Source: Elusimicrobiota bacterium (lineage in GTDB: Bacteria; Elusimicrobiota; Elusimicrobia; UBA1565; UBA9628). Taken from it: a DNA stretch of 64,000 nt. A program made the position numbers and the translations under genes. The stretch is taken from assembly GCA_027451985.1 (NCBI GenBank), contig DAIDHS010000001.1, positions 33,932-97,931 on the forward strand, given 5' to 3'. Below are positions 37,708 to 47,189 of the stretch, piece by piece. The notes beneath the pieces are model-generated. The model was not told where the DNA came from and ran no database searches. It was given only the letters and a program-made list of their open reading frames with translations. Numbering within the stretch: the first letter of the stretch is position 1; each line of letters begins with the position of its first letter.

Positions 37708-39009
37708 CTAGAACGAGTAGTTGACATCCATGAAGATGGCCGCGCCTTCTTGGCCGAATCCCAAATCGATGGAGCCGACGACCTGCGGCGGCGCGATGGC
37801 CCGGAACGCCGTTCCCACGACGGGGCGCAGATACTTGGATTGGGCGTCTTCCGGCGAGTTGTACACCGTGCCCAAGCCGGCAAAAGGGGCGACCTGGGCC
37901 TCGATTTGCACGCCGGCCATTTCTTTCTTATAGACCGTGAAGCGCTCCTCGGCGTTTACGGCCGCCATGCCGTTGTCCACGAAGCGCCCGTCGCCGTAGG
38001 CCCGCAGTGAATACTTGCCGCCTAAGGACGGCAGAGCCCAGAAAGGAACGTTTGTTCCCAGGAGCTGCGAGGACTGGAACTGGACCGCCGTGATGCCGGC
38101 CTTTGGATTGTTCCAATCGTGGAGGTAGCGAGCATCGATGCCGTAGCGGTCGTAGTCGTACTGGCTTCCCAGGGACTGCGCCGCATAGCCGGCGTAGAGC
38201 TTCAAGAGCGCGCCGTGCGTGGGAGTGATGGTGCCGTCTCGGCTGTCATAGGCCAAGGCCAAGCGCCACTCGTCGATGCTTTGCCGTGAGAGGGATGACT
38301 GCTCTGGATACGTAGCTTGAAACGAGGCGAATCCGGGAATGGGACCGTTGTAGGTCCTCTCCGATATAAAATGGTTCGAAGTATAGACCTTCCAGAGGGA
38401 GTCGTAGCCGAGGGGCATCCCTAGGGACGCCTGGGTACGGATGTAGTCCTCCGTGTAGTTGGTCTGCGCCCCCAGGGGCGTTCCCGGGCCGATGCCGAAA
38501 AACCGCCGCGAGGCGTCCACATTGTCCTGAAAGAGGAGATCGAGAGCGATGTTTTTATGCAGGAATTTTTGGTCTTGATAACTGGCGTAAGCTTCGTGGT
38601 CGTCCTTGTCCCAAGCGCCTCGCAGGACCAGGTTGGAGTCGGCCGTGGGGTAGTAGTAGAGGCGGTATGTCGCGCTCCAGCCGAAGTACTCGTTGTAGGT
38701 CACGGAGGGCGCGTGGATGTATTCGATTTGTTGGGTTTTAGGCGACTGCAGAACCCAAATCGGCATGACGCCGTAAGTCACGCCGCTGTTGGGGTCCGTC
38801 GCGATGGAGGGCAGGAACAGGGCCATGCCTTGCTTGATGGGATGAATCATCAAATCTAGAGCGGTGCCGGTGGGCCAGGGAGATTCCTCTTTGTTGGGCT
38901 TCTCGGGCAGCTGAGATTGAGGCGACGGCATGGGCGTCGGCTCGGCTCGGAGGACACGAAGCGCGCAGCCTAGCAGGGCCAGGGCCAGAAAAGAGCTCTT
39001 GATCCTCAT
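37708..39009 (-). CDS. Omp85/BamA-type surface-antigen barrel without POTRA domains
   Basis: Signal peptide; SRDGTITPTHGALLKLYAGYA...LPSLGGKYSLRAYGDGRFVDN Omp85-like motifs; C-terminal VNYSF. Confidence 0.78.
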   Translation of the reverse strand: MRIKSSFLALALLGCALRVLRAEPTPMPSPQSQLPEKPNKEESPWPTGTALDLMIHPIKQGMALFLPSIATDPNSGVTYGVMPIWVLQSPKTQQIEYIHAPSVTYNEYFGWSATYRLYYYPTADSNLVLRGAWDKDDHEAYASYQDQKFLHKNIALDLLFQDNVDASRRFFGIGPGTPLGAQTNYTEDYIRTQASLGMPLGYDSLWKVYTSNHFISERTYNGPIPGFASFQATYPEQSSLSRQSIDEWRLALAYDSRDGTITPTHGALLKLYAGYAAQSLGSQYDYDRYGIDARYLHDWNNPKAGITAVQFQSSQLLGTNVPFWALPSLGGKYSLRAYGDGRFVDNGMAAVNAEERFTVYKKEMAGVQIEAQVAPFAGLGTVYNSPEDAQSKYLRPVVGTAFRAIAPPQVVGSIDLGFGQEGAAIFMDVNYSF

Positions 39010-40037
39010 GCCCGGGCCTCCAGCGGAGATTCGGAAATTCTGGCGAGGCTCCAGGCGGCCTGCTCGCTCAGGATTGGATCCGGATTCGCGGCGAATTCTT
39101 CGAGAATTGGGCGGTAGACCGCTTCGCGAGAGTTTCCCATCGCCAAGAGGGAATTGCGGACTAATCCTTTGAGCTTCGGCCTGGAAAGAGGCGTTTCCCC
39201 GTATTTCTGCCGGAAAGAGTCTTTATCCATGCCCGGGAACTCGTTTAAGGGTAGGCTTTCTGGAAGCGCCGGCGGAAAAACGGGGCTCGGGCCGGCGAAG
39301 CGGTTCCAGGGGCAGACTTCCTGGCAAATGTCGCAGCCCATGATCCAGTTTCCGATTTTTGGGCGGAATTCGGACGGAATGGCGCCTTTGTGCTCGATGG
39401 TAAAGTAGGCGATGCAGCGCGAGGCGTCAAGAACGCGCTCAGCGGACAGGGCGTCGGTCGGGCAGGCCTCGATGCAGCGGGCGCAGCTGCCGCAGTGATC
39501 CGCGATGGGCTCGTCGTGTTCCATCGTGAGATTCACGGCCAATCCGGCCAGGAAAAAATAGGATCCGGCCTTGGGGGAAATAACCATCGTGTTCTTGCCG
39601 ACCCAGCCCAGCCCGGCGTAGCGGGCGTAGAGCCGCTCCAGAAGCGGGCTCGTGTCGACGAATATGCGGCCGTCCGCTCCGGGGACACGGGCCTTGAGCC
39701 AGGAGAGGATTTCTTCCATCCGGCGTTTCAACTCCGGGTGGTAGTCCGGCAGGGCCGCATAGCGCGCGACGCGGCCCTGCCCTGGGTCGGCTGGGCGCGG
39801 CGCGTTATCGGCGTAAGAAAAGGCGCAGACTAAGACCGATTTCACCTCCGGATACCAGGCGGCGATGTCCTCGCGGCTGTCCTGGTTACGGGCCATGTAG
39901 TCCATGCTCCCGTGCATGCCGGAATCAATCCATTTTTTGTAGGCGGCAGCCTCGGGAAACGGCTCGGCAGGGGCTATGCCGGCGAACGCCGCGCCCGCTT
40001 GTTCGGCGCGCGCCTTGAGGGCCCGGGAAATGTCCAC
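39006..40037 (-). CDS. queG: Epoxyqueuosine reductase
   Basis: Two Cys clusters CGSCARCIEACPTDAL and CDICQEVCPWN; GTG start inferred 10 nt after the greA stop. Confidence 0.92.
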   Translation of the reverse strand: MDISRALKARAEQAGAAFAGIAPAEPFPEAAAYKKWIDSGMHGSMDYMARNQDSREDIAAWYPEVKSVLVCAFSYADNAPRPADPGQGRVARYAALPDYHPELKRRMEEILSWLKARVPGADGRIFVDTSPLLERLYARYAGLGWVGKNTMVISPKAGSYFFLAGLAVNLTMEHDEPIADHCGSCARCIEACPTDALSAERVLDASRCIAYFTIEHKGAIPSEFRPKIGNWIMGCDICQEVCPWNRFAGPSPVFPPALPESLPLNEFPGMDKDSFRQKYGETPLSRPKLKGLVRNSLLAMGNSREAVYRPILEEFAANPDPILSEQAAWSLARISESPLEARA

Positions 40038-40047
40038 GCGATTGGCG

Positions 40048-40518
40048 CTAGAGTGCGGGTTCGGCCTTGAGAATGGTGAATACGCGCATGCCCGCGGGAA
40101 GGCTGACTTCTGCTTTTTCGCCGACTTTTTTGCCCAAGAGGCCCTGGGCCAGCGGCGAATAGACGGAAATCCGGCCTTCCGCAGGTTCCGACTCGTCTTC
40201 GCCAACTAACGTATAGGAAAACTCGTCGCCGTCCTCATCCTTGAGGTCGACGCGGCACCCGATGGAGACGGTCCCCTTCGGGGTTTTGAGGTCGTCGATG
40301 ATTTTCGCGTTCTCAAGTTTGGACTGGATCTTGGCGATACGGCCCATGACCTCACCCAATTTTTCTTTTGCGCTGTGGTACTCCGCGTTTTCCTTGAGGT
40401 CGCCCTTTTCGCGCGCCTCGGCGATGTCGAGCGAAAGCTGGTTTTTCTGGGCCTTCAAAGGCTCCAGTTCCTTACGCAACTTCTCGTATCCCGCCCGGGT
40501 CAAGAATGTATCGCCCAT
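40048..40518 (-). CDS. greA: Transcription elongation factor GreA
   Basis: FLTRAGYEKLRKELEPLKAQKNQLSLDIAEAREKGDLKENAEYHSAKE. Confidence 0.95.
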   Translation of the reverse strand: MGDTFLTRAGYEKLRKELEPLKAQKNQLSLDIAEAREKGDLKENAEYHSAKEKLGEVMGRIAKIQSKLENAKIIDDLKTPKGTVSIGCRVDLKDEDGDEFSYTLVGEDESEPAEGRISVYSPLAQGLLGKKVGEKAEVSLPAGMRVFTILKAEPAL

Positions 40519-40548
40519 AATGCTGTTCCTCTCTGCTTAAGATAGACG

Positions 40549-40554
40549 ATTATA
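40549..40554 (-). promoter_or_regulatory. -10 box TATAAT upstream of greA
   Basis: TATAAT on the minus strand 30 nt upstream of the greA ATG, with AGAGAGGAA Shine-Dalgarno-like sequence between. Confidence 0.45.
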
Positions 40555-40583
40555 CAAATTCGGGCTTTGCGGCCTAGGAGCCC

Positions 40584-41156
40584 TCAGCCGATGCGCCGGT
40601 AGGCGGGCTCGAACTCGGCGAGGAAGGCTTCCAGCATTTTTTCGACGTTCCAGGACTTCCCGGTCAGTGATTTAAGACTGCACGCGGTGCGCAGGCCGGG
40701 CGCGTTGTTGACGTTGATGCCCATGCCCAGCACCAGCCAGTCTACCCGGCGCGAGTCTCCGGCGGCTTCCGCTAGGATGCCGCAGATTTTTCTCGCGCTT
40801 GGGGCTCGCCGCGCCCCGGCCGCGTTTGCGGCGCGGGCGTACACGTCGTTGGGCGGCTTGACCATGGTTTCGACGCCTGCGTATTTCGCGATGGCCGCCG
40901 CCGCGGCTTCGGCCGAAATCATGCTCAATTCGGCCAGCAGTTCGGGCGTAAATTTCGGCCGCAGGATGAGGGAAATGTAGAGCCCGCCTTCGTCCGAGCT
41001 CCATCTCCTCTTCATCCGGCCGCGGCCTTTGCTCTGGGACTCGGCCCAGACCAGCGTCATGTCCTGGGCGCCTTGTTCGGCCAAAAACCGCGCGGTCGAT
41101 TGGGTCGACTCCGTCCGGGAAAGCTTCAAGACGCAGGAGACGCCGGGCAGGCTCAC
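40584..41156 (-). CDS. birA: Biotin--[acetyl-CoA-carboxylase] ligase
   Basis: ESQSKGRGRMKRRWSSDEGGLYISLILRP; VKPPNDVYA; GMGINVN. Confidence 0.9.
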   Translation of the reverse strand: MSLPGVSCVLKLSRTESTQSTARFLAEQGAQDMTLVWAESQSKGRGRMKRRWSSDEGGLYISLILRPKFTPELLAELSMISAEAAAAAIAKYAGVETMVKPPNDVYARAANAAGARRAPSARKICGILAEAAGDSRRVDWLVLGMGINVNNAPGLRTACSLKSLTGKSWNVEKMLEAFLAEFEPAYRRIG

Positions 41157-41980
41157 GCGATTTCCAAGCTCATGTCCAGGGCCGGCGCGCTGTGGGTGAT
41201 CCGGCCGATGGAGATCCGATCGGGCCCCAGCCGCGCCAAGGCCCGGACGTTTTTCAGATTGACGCCGCCCGAGATTTCGATGCGGACCAAGGGCCGCGTC
41301 CGGCGGATGAAATGGATGGCCCGGCGCAAAAGCGCGGGCGGCATGTTGTCAAGAAGGACGATGCCGGCGCCGGCTTCAAGGGCCCGCTCCACCTGTTTCA
41401 TGTCGGCCGCCTCGATTTCCACCGTCATCTTGGGATAGCGGCGGCGCACCCGCGCGACCGCGGCGCTGACGTCGGAGTTGAGCGCCCAGTGGTTGTCCTT
41501 GAGGAGAACGGCGTCGTAGAGCCCGACGCGGTGGTTGACGCCGCCGCCGCAGCGCACGGCGTATTTTTCCAGCTCCCGCCAGCCGGGCAGGGTCTTGCGC
41601 GTGTCGAGGATTTTGGCCCGGGTGCCTTTGGTTTCTCGGACGTAGCGCGCGGTCAGCGTGGCGACGCCGGAAAGATGCTGGAGGAAGTTTAAAGCCGTTC
41701 TCTCCGCGATCAAGAGGCCAGGCCCGCCGGAGACTTCCAGGATGACTTGCCCGGGCTTGACCGCGCGCCCGTCCCGGGTTTTGATCGCGACGCGGCAAGA
41801 GGGGGAAACGGACCGAAACACCTGCCGCGCGACCTCGCCGCCGCAGACCACACCCGCGGCCTTAGCGATGATTGCCCCGCGCAGGCGCGCGCTCTTGGGG
41901 ACGAAAAATTGCGTGGTGACGTCGCCGCGGCTTTGAAGGTCTTCTCGCAGCGCGGCGCGGATGAGCTCTTTCGCCGTCAT
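41153..41980 (-). CDS. nadC: Nicotinate-nucleotide pyrophosphorylase
   Basis: ALREDLQSRGDVTTQFF; ERTALNFLQHLSGVATLTARYV; LDTRKTLPGWRELEKYAVRCGGGVNHRVGLYDAVLLKDNH. Confidence 0.95.
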   Translation of the reverse strand: MTAKELIRAALREDLQSRGDVTTQFFVPKSARLRGAIIAKAAGVVCGGEVARQVFRSVSPSCRVAIKTRDGRAVKPGQVILEVSGGPGLLIAERTALNFLQHLSGVATLTARYVRETKGTRAKILDTRKTLPGWRELEKYAVRCGGGVNHRVGLYDAVLLKDNHWALNSDVSAAVARVRRRYPKMTVEIEAADMKQVERALEAGAGIVLLDNMPPALLRRAIHFIRRTRPLVRIEISGGVNLKNVRALARLGPDRISIGRITHSAPALDMSLEIA

Positions 41981-43971
41981 TTGGCCGCCTTAACCGCCGA
42001 CATGGCGCGCAATTCGAACAACTGATCGCGCAGGGCCGCGGCGGTCTCGAAATCCAGGTTTTCGGCGGCTTCTTTCATGCGCGACTCGATCTCATCCATG
42101 AGCACGGGCACGTCCTTGGCCGAAAGCGGCTTGGCCGTCTCCCGGAGCATGGCCAAGCCCTCCCGTTTGGACGAACTCTGGAATTCTTCCAAATCCGCCA
42201 CGGCTTTGACCACGCTTTTCGGAGTGATTTTGTGCTTTTTGTTGTGGGCTTCCTGCTTGACGCGGCGGCGCTCCATCTCGGCGAGCGCGTTGCGCATGGA
42301 TCCCGTGACCTCGTCGGCGTAGAACACGACCTCGCCGCCGACGTTCCTGGCGGCGCGGCCGGAAATCTGGATGAGCGTGGTCTCCGAGCGCAGGTAGCCC
42401 TCGTGGTCCGCGCCCAGGACCGCCACGAGGGAGACTTCCGGCAGGTCCAGACCCTCGCGCAGAAGGTTGATGCCCACGAGAATGTCGAATTTCCCCGAAC
42501 GCAGATCGCGCAGGATTTCGATGCGCTCCAAAGGCTCGACGTCCGAGTGGAGGTATCTGACGCGCAGGCCCTTGGACGCCAGGAAAGAGGCCAAATCCTC
42601 GGCGGTCTTCTTGGTCAAGGTGGTGACCAAGACGCGCTCCTTTTTTTCGACGCGCGCGCGGATGCGCCCCATCAAGTCCTCGAGCTGGCCCTCGCTGGGC
42701 CGCACGATGACCTGGGGATCGACTAAGCCCGTCGGGCGGATGATCTGCTCGACGATTTCGCCCTTCGATTTCTGGAGTTCGTAGGGCCCGGGCGTCGCGG
42801 AGACGAAGACGGTCTGGCCGGCCAAGGCCTCGAACTCGTGAAATTTGAGCGGGCGGTTGTCGAGCGCCGAGGGCAGGCGGAAGCCGAAGTCGACCAAGGT
42901 CTGCTTGCGCGAGCGGTCGCCCTCATACATGCCCCGGATCTGCGGCACGGCGATGTGGGACTCGTCGATGAAGAGGAGGTAGTCTTTGGGGAAAAAATCG
43001 ATGAGGCAGTTGGGGCGCTCGCCGGCCGGCCGGCCCGAGAGATGGCGGGAGTAGTTTTCGATGCCGTGGCAGAAGCCCATCTCGCGCAGCATTTCCAGGT
43101 CGTAGCGCGTGCGCTGCTCCAGGCGCTGGGCCTCAAGAAGATTCCCCTGGGCCTTGAGCTCCGCCGTCCGCGCGGAGAGCTCCTGAGCGATGGCGGCGAT
43201 GGCCCGTTCACGTTCGTCTCCGGGCGTGACGAAGTGCTTGGCCGGATAAATCCATTCCCGTTCCAAGGTCTTGAGTTTCGCTCCGGTCAGAGGCTCGAAC
43301 TCGACGATGGATTCGACGCCTTGGTCGCCGATGGAAACCCGCAGCGCCGTCTCCATGTAAGCGGGAAAAATGTCGACCACGCCGCCCTTGACTCGGAATT
43401 TGCCGCGCGTGAACTCGGTCTCGTTGCGCTCGTAGTAGATGTCGACCAGGCGCTTGAGCAAGTCTCCGCGCGAGATGCGCAGGCCCTTGGCCAGCGGAAT
43501 GGAGCTTTCTTTGTAGCTTTCCGGCGATCCGATGTTGTAGATGCAGGAGACCGAGGCGACCACGATGACGTCCCGGCGGGATAAGAGTGAACTCGTCGCC
43601 TTCAGACGCAGCCGGTCGATTCGATCGTTGATGGCGGAGTCCTTCTCGATGTAGGTGTCGGTCGAGGGGACGTAGGCCTCGGGCTGGTAGTAGTCGTAGT
43701 AGGAGATGAAGAATTCGACGGCGTTGTCCGGGAAAAACGCCTTGAACTCGGCGTAGAGTTGTGCGGCCAGCACTTTATTCGGGGAGATGACTAAGGTCGG
43801 TCGGTCCAAGGCCTCGATGACTTTGGCGGCTGTAAACGTCTTGCCGGAGCCCGTCACGCCCAGCAGGACCTGGGATTTCGCTCCCTCCTTGATGCGCCGG
43901 GCCAAATCCGCGATGGCCTGAGGCTGGTCCCCGGCCGGCTTGAATTTGGATTTAACCCGGAATCGCGACAT
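41977..43971 (-). CDS. uvrB: UvrABC system protein B
   Basis: FKPAGDQPQAI; LLGVTGSGKTFTAAKVI; YYDYYQPEAYVPSTDTYIEKDSAIN; INLLREGLDLPEVSLVAVLGADHEGYLRSE. Confidence 0.97.
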   Translation of the reverse strand: MSRFRVKSKFKPAGDQPQAIADLARRIKEGAKSQVLLGVTGSGKTFTAAKVIEALDRPTLVISPNKVLAAQLYAEFKAFFPDNAVEFFISYYDYYQPEAYVPSTDTYIEKDSAINDRIDRLRLKATSSLLSRRDVIVVASVSCIYNIGSPESYKESSIPLAKGLRISRGDLLKRLVDIYYERNETEFTRGKFRVKGGVVDIFPAYMETALRVSIGDQGVESIVEFEPLTGAKLKTLEREWIYPAKHFVTPGDERERAIAAIAQELSARTAELKAQGNLLEAQRLEQRTRYDLEMLREMGFCHGIENYSRHLSGRPAGERPNCLIDFFPKDYLLFIDESHIAVPQIRGMYEGDRSRKQTLVDFGFRLPSALDNRPLKFHEFEALAGQTVFVSATPGPYELQKSKGEIVEQIIRPTGLVDPQVIVRPSEGQLEDLMGRIRARVEKKERVLVTTLTKKTAEDLASFLASKGLRVRYLHSDVEPLERIEILRDLRSGKFDILVGINLLREGLDLPEVSLVAVLGADHEGYLRSETTLIQISGRAARNVGGEVVFYADEVTGSMRNALAEMERRRVKQEAHNKKHKITPKSVVKAVADLEEFQSSSKREGLAMLRETAKPLSAKDVPVLMDEIESRMKEAAENLDFETAAALRDQLFELRAMSAVKAAK

Positions 43972-44023
43972 ATTACGGTGATTATAGATTTTACGCTCTG
44001 GCCGCGCCATTTGCCGGATCGGG

Positions 44024-44052
44024 TTGACTTGCCGGGCTTATCCCGATATGAT
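44024..44052 (+). promoter_or_regulatory. Sigma70-type promoter TTGACT-N17-TATGAT
   Basis: -35 44024-44029, -10 44047-44052, 17-nt spacer; AAGGA 8 nt before ATG 44093. Confidence 0.7.
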
Positions 44053-44092
44053 GTTTCAAATCGGATTGAAATTTAATTCAAGGACTTCTCAC

Positions 44093-44716
44093 ATGGGAAC
44101 GCTCAAAAGCCACGAGAAATCAAAGGACGCCGTCGCCGACATCTTGAAGGGCAAGCCTGCGGATAGCGACAAGCTCTTCTCTTATTTCAAGGTATTCATG
44201 GGCGACCGCGGGGTCGCGGCGATCACGCCGTCAAGCCGCTACTTGGTTCGACGTGTGGTGAAGGCTTTGGATCTCGAACACGCGCGCGACGTGATCGAAT
44301 ACGGCGCCGCCCAAGGCGTGATGACTCGGGCTATTCTGGGGAAGCTGCACAAGGACAGCAAGGTGCTGGCGATAGAGCTCAATAAGAACCTATTCGAGTC
44401 CCTGCGCGATGTGTCCGATCCGCGGCTGACAGTTTATAACGGGGATGTGCGGGAGATAGACCAGCTCGCCCCGCGATTCGGCATGGGGTCGGCCGACGTC
44501 ATCTTCTCGGGCATCCCCTTCGCATTCTTGAGTCCGGAGGACAGGCACACCCTGCTCAAGAAAACCTCGCATTTGCTCAAGCCTGGCGGCCGGTTCGTCG
44601 CCTATCAGGTCACGACGCACCTCATCCCGCTTTTGAAGCACCATTTCAAGAAAGTTCGGATCGAGCTTGAGATCCGGAACCTGCCTCCGCACTTCGTATT
44701 CACGGCCTTTAAGTAG
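44093..44716 (+). CDS. Phospholipid N-methyltransferase/rRNA adenine dimethylase-like SAM methyltransferase
   Basis: VIEYGAAQGVMTRAILGKLHKDSKVLAIELNKNLFESL; IFSGIPFAFLSPEDR. Start moved from 44024 because that region is a promoter. Confidence 0.82.
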   Translation: MGTLKSHEKSKDAVADILKGKPADSDKLFSYFKVFMGDRGVAAITPSSRYLVRRVVKALDLEHARDVIEYGAAQGVMTRAILGKLHKDSKVLAIELNKNLFESLRDVSDPRLTVYNGDVREIDQLAPRFGMGSADVIFSGIPFAFLSPEDRHTLLKKTSHLLKPGGRFVAYQVTTHLIPLLKHHFKKVRIELEIRNLPPHFVFTAFK

Positions 44717-44730
44717 GCCGCCGCGCTCTT

Positions 44731-44889
44731 TTAAAACAGCGTGTAGATGAAGGGCGTTGGGGCCGAGGCGCTGAGAACGATGAGGACGCCGAAGGCCGCC
44801 AGCACAAGAAGCATCGGGATAATCCACCACTTCTTGTTTTGCCAAACGAAATCCAGAAGATCGCGCGCGAACGACGGGCGTTTTGACAT
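44731..44889 (-). CDS. DUF5989-family small membrane protein (52 aa), absent from the ORF track
   Basis: My translation: MSKRPSFARDLLDFVWQNKKWWIIPMLLVLAAFGVLIVLSASAPTPFIYTLF*; start overlaps the stop of the upstream SxtJ-like gene (TAATG). Confidence 0.85.
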   Translation of the reverse strand: MSKRPSFARDLLDFVWQNKKWWIIPMLLVLAAFGVLIVLSASAPTPFIYTLF

Positions 44890-45302
44890 TAGTATAACCT
44901 CTCGCATCTAATCTTATCTTTTTCGCCGGGTTCCGGGAGTGGCTGCCAGAAACTGTCCGCGCCGCCCGGTTTGAGGTTGAGGCCGTCCTGGCGGAAGCGG
45001 CGCAGGAGCACGGCGAGGGGGGAGACGAAGGCGTAATAGGCGACGGCCAGGATGAGGCTGCTTAAGAGCTCGGTCAGCGCGCGCGCAAAGCCGTTGACGA
45101 GCCGATAGAGCCAAATCCCCGCGGCTCTCCAGAAGTAAGCCGCCGCTGCGCAGAGAAGCCCCCCGGCCGCGACCCAGGGCCAGTGGGGCTTTCCCCGCCA
45201 CAATAGGATCGCCGAGGCCGCGAGGCTTCCGCCGGCCAGCGAGGCCGCGAAGTTCCTGATTTTCTTCGCGTCGGGGTTCCAGTCTCGTCTGTTGAATTTC
45301 AT
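44889..45302 (-). CDS. SxtJ-family membrane protein
   Basis: Two TM segments, position between carbamoyltransferase and DUF5989. Start trimmed to MKFNRRDWNPDAKKIRNF. Confidence 0.75.
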   Translation of the reverse strand: MKFNRRDWNPDAKKIRNFAASLAGGSLAASAILLWRGKPHWPWVAAGGLLCAAAAYFWRAAGIWLYRLVNGFARALTELLSSLILAVAYYAFVSPLAVLLRRFRQDGLNLKPGGADSFWQPLPEPGEKDKIRCERLY

Positions 45303-45307
45303 GGCGG

Positions 45308-47125
45308 CTAATCCAGATGCGCCCGGCCTGCAAAGGGGCTTGGAGCGGGCTCGTTGCCGGTTTTTTTCAAGAGGAAGTTTTCCATGGCCAGCGCGTCCAT
45401 GCCCGTGGCCAAGAAGCATTCGATGGCCTCCCGGGGCGCGCGGACGATGGGTTCGCCGCGGACGTTGAAGCTCGTGTTCACCAGCGCGGGGCAGCCCGTT
45501 CGGGCCTTAAAGCGCGAGAGCAGGGCGTGAAAAAAGGGATTGGCGCTTCTCGAAACGGTTTGGAGCCGGGCGCTGTAGTCTATGTGCGTAACGGCCGGCA
45601 AATTGGAGCGGGGGATGTTGAGGCGGGCCAGGCCGGCGGCGGCGTCTCCGGGCGCTGGGGCCAGCCGATGCCGCGCTCGAATCGGGGCGGTCAGGAGCAT
45701 GTAGGGGCTTGGGCCGTCGATTTCGAAATACTCCGCGGCGTCTTCTTCCAGAATCGCGGGCGCGAAGGGACGGAAGCTTTCCCGGAACTTGATCTTCAGG
45801 TTGAGGCGCTTTTGCATCGCCGGATTCCTCGGATCGGCGATGATGCTCCGGGCCCCCAGCGCCCGGGGGCCAAACTCCATGCGTCCGCGGAATAGCCCAA
45901 CGGCGGCGCCCGCCTCCAGCAGGGCGCAGAGTTTTTCGATGAGTTCATCTTCGGCTAATTCGAGACAGGAAAGGCCGCGTTCATTGATGGCTTGGCGTAT
46001 CTCTTCGGATAAAAAGAACGGTCCTAGGAGCGAGCTTTTCATCGCATCCGGCCGCCGGAGAGTTCTCGTCTGTCCCAAGTATTGGTGGTGGGCCAAGAGG
46101 GCGGCGCCCAAGGCCCCGCCGGCGTCGCCTGCGGCCGGCTGCACGAAGATGTCCTTGAATATTTTCTCCCGTGCGATGAGACCGTTGGCGACGCAGTTGA
46201 GCGCCACGCCGCCCGCCAGGCACAGGTTCTCCTCGCCGGTCGCCGCTTGCGCGTGCCGGGCCATCTTGAGCATGATGGCTTCGCAGACTTTCTGGATGGA
46301 AGCGGCCAAGTCGAGGTGCCGCGGCTCCAGCGGGGATTCGGGCTTGCGCGCGGGACCGCCGAAAAGGCGATCGAACGCGGGGGAAGTCATGGTCAGGCCT
46401 TCGCAGTAGTTGAAATAGCGCATGTCCATCCAAAACGATCCGTCTTCCTTGAGTTCGACTAGGCGCGAGAGGATGGTGTCGTAGTATTTGGGCTCCCCGT
46501 AAGGCGCCAAACCCATGACTTTGTATTCGGCGGAATTGACGCGGAAGCCGAGATAGTAGGTGAAGGCGCTGTAAAGCAGCCCCAGGGAGTGGGGAAAGCG
46601 GATTTCTTTTAGGAGGCGCACGTCGTTTCCGGCGCCCACGCCCAGCGTGGCCGTGCTCCACTCACCCACGCCGTCCACGGTCAAGACGGCGGCGCGCTCG
46701 AAAGGCGAGGGATAGAACGCGGAGGCGGCATGGGAAAGATGGTGGGGAAAGAACAGCATTTTCCCGGTGAAATCACTGCCCAGGAATTTCCCGATCCGCC
46801 GGGGTAGAAATATTTTCTCCTTGGCCCATAGGGGCAGAGCGCGCCGAAAATTGGAAAATCCCCGCGGCGCATAAGCCAGGTAGGTTTCCAGAAGGCGGTC
46901 AAGCATAAGAATCGGCTTGTCGTAATAGGCCACGGCCGCCAATTCTTTCGCCGAAATTCCGGCTTCCGCGAGGCAGTAGCGCGCCGCCTCTTCCGGGAAT
47001 TCGCGCTCGTGCTTGACCCGCGTGAAGCGCTCTTCCTCCGCGGCGGCGACGATTTCGCCGTCTTTGAGCAGAGCGGCCGCGCTGTCGTGATAATACGCCG
47101 AAAGCCCTAGGATGTAGGTCGGCAT
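45308..47125 (-). CDS. Carbamoyltransferase (NodU/CmcH/TobZ family)
   Basis: ILGLSAYYHDSAAALLKDGEIVAAAEEERFTRVKHE; LAGGVALNCVANG; GRMEFGPRALGARSIIADPR; VNTSFNVRGEPIV. Confidence 0.95.
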   Translation of the reverse strand: MPTYILGLSAYYHDSAAALLKDGEIVAAAEEERFTRVKHEREFPEEAARYCLAEAGISAKELAAVAYYDKPILMLDRLLETYLAYAPRGFSNFRRALPLWAKEKIFLPRRIGKFLGSDFTGKMLFFPHHLSHAASAFYPSPFERAAVLTVDGVGEWSTATLGVGAGNDVRLLKEIRFPHSLGLLYSAFTYYLGFRVNSAEYKVMGLAPYGEPKYYDTILSRLVELKEDGSFWMDMRYFNYCEGLTMTSPAFDRLFGGPARKPESPLEPRHLDLAASIQKVCEAIMLKMARHAQAATGEENLCLAGGVALNCVANGLIAREKIFKDIFVQPAAGDAGGALGAALLAHHQYLGQTRTLRRPDAMKSSLLGPFFLSEEIRQAINERGLSCLELAEDELIEKLCALLEAGAAVGLFRGRMEFGPRALGARSIIADPRNPAMQKRLNLKIKFRESFRPFAPAILEEDAAEYFEIDGPSPYMLLTAPIRARHRLAPAPGDAAAGLARLNIPRSNLPAVTHIDYSARLQTVSRSANPFFHALLSRFKARTGCPALVNTSFNVRGEPIVRAPREAIECFLATGMDALAMENFLLKKTGNEPAPSPFAGRAHLD

Positions 47126-47173
47126 CGCAATTGAGGAGAGGATAGGAATAATGGAGCGGGCCGTCTAGCAGTC

Positions 47174-47189
47174 GCCGGCCTAGGCCGGC
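47174..47189. repeat. Perfect 16-bp palindrome GCCGGCCTAGGCCGGC spanning the kinase stop codon
   Basis: Read directly; encodes the final PA* of the kinase. No T-tract. Confidence 0.6.

Noticed and set aside
40555-40583. GGGCT...AGCCC hairpin after birA as a terminator
   Set aside because: Only a 5-bp stem with a long loop and no clear T-tract; too weak.
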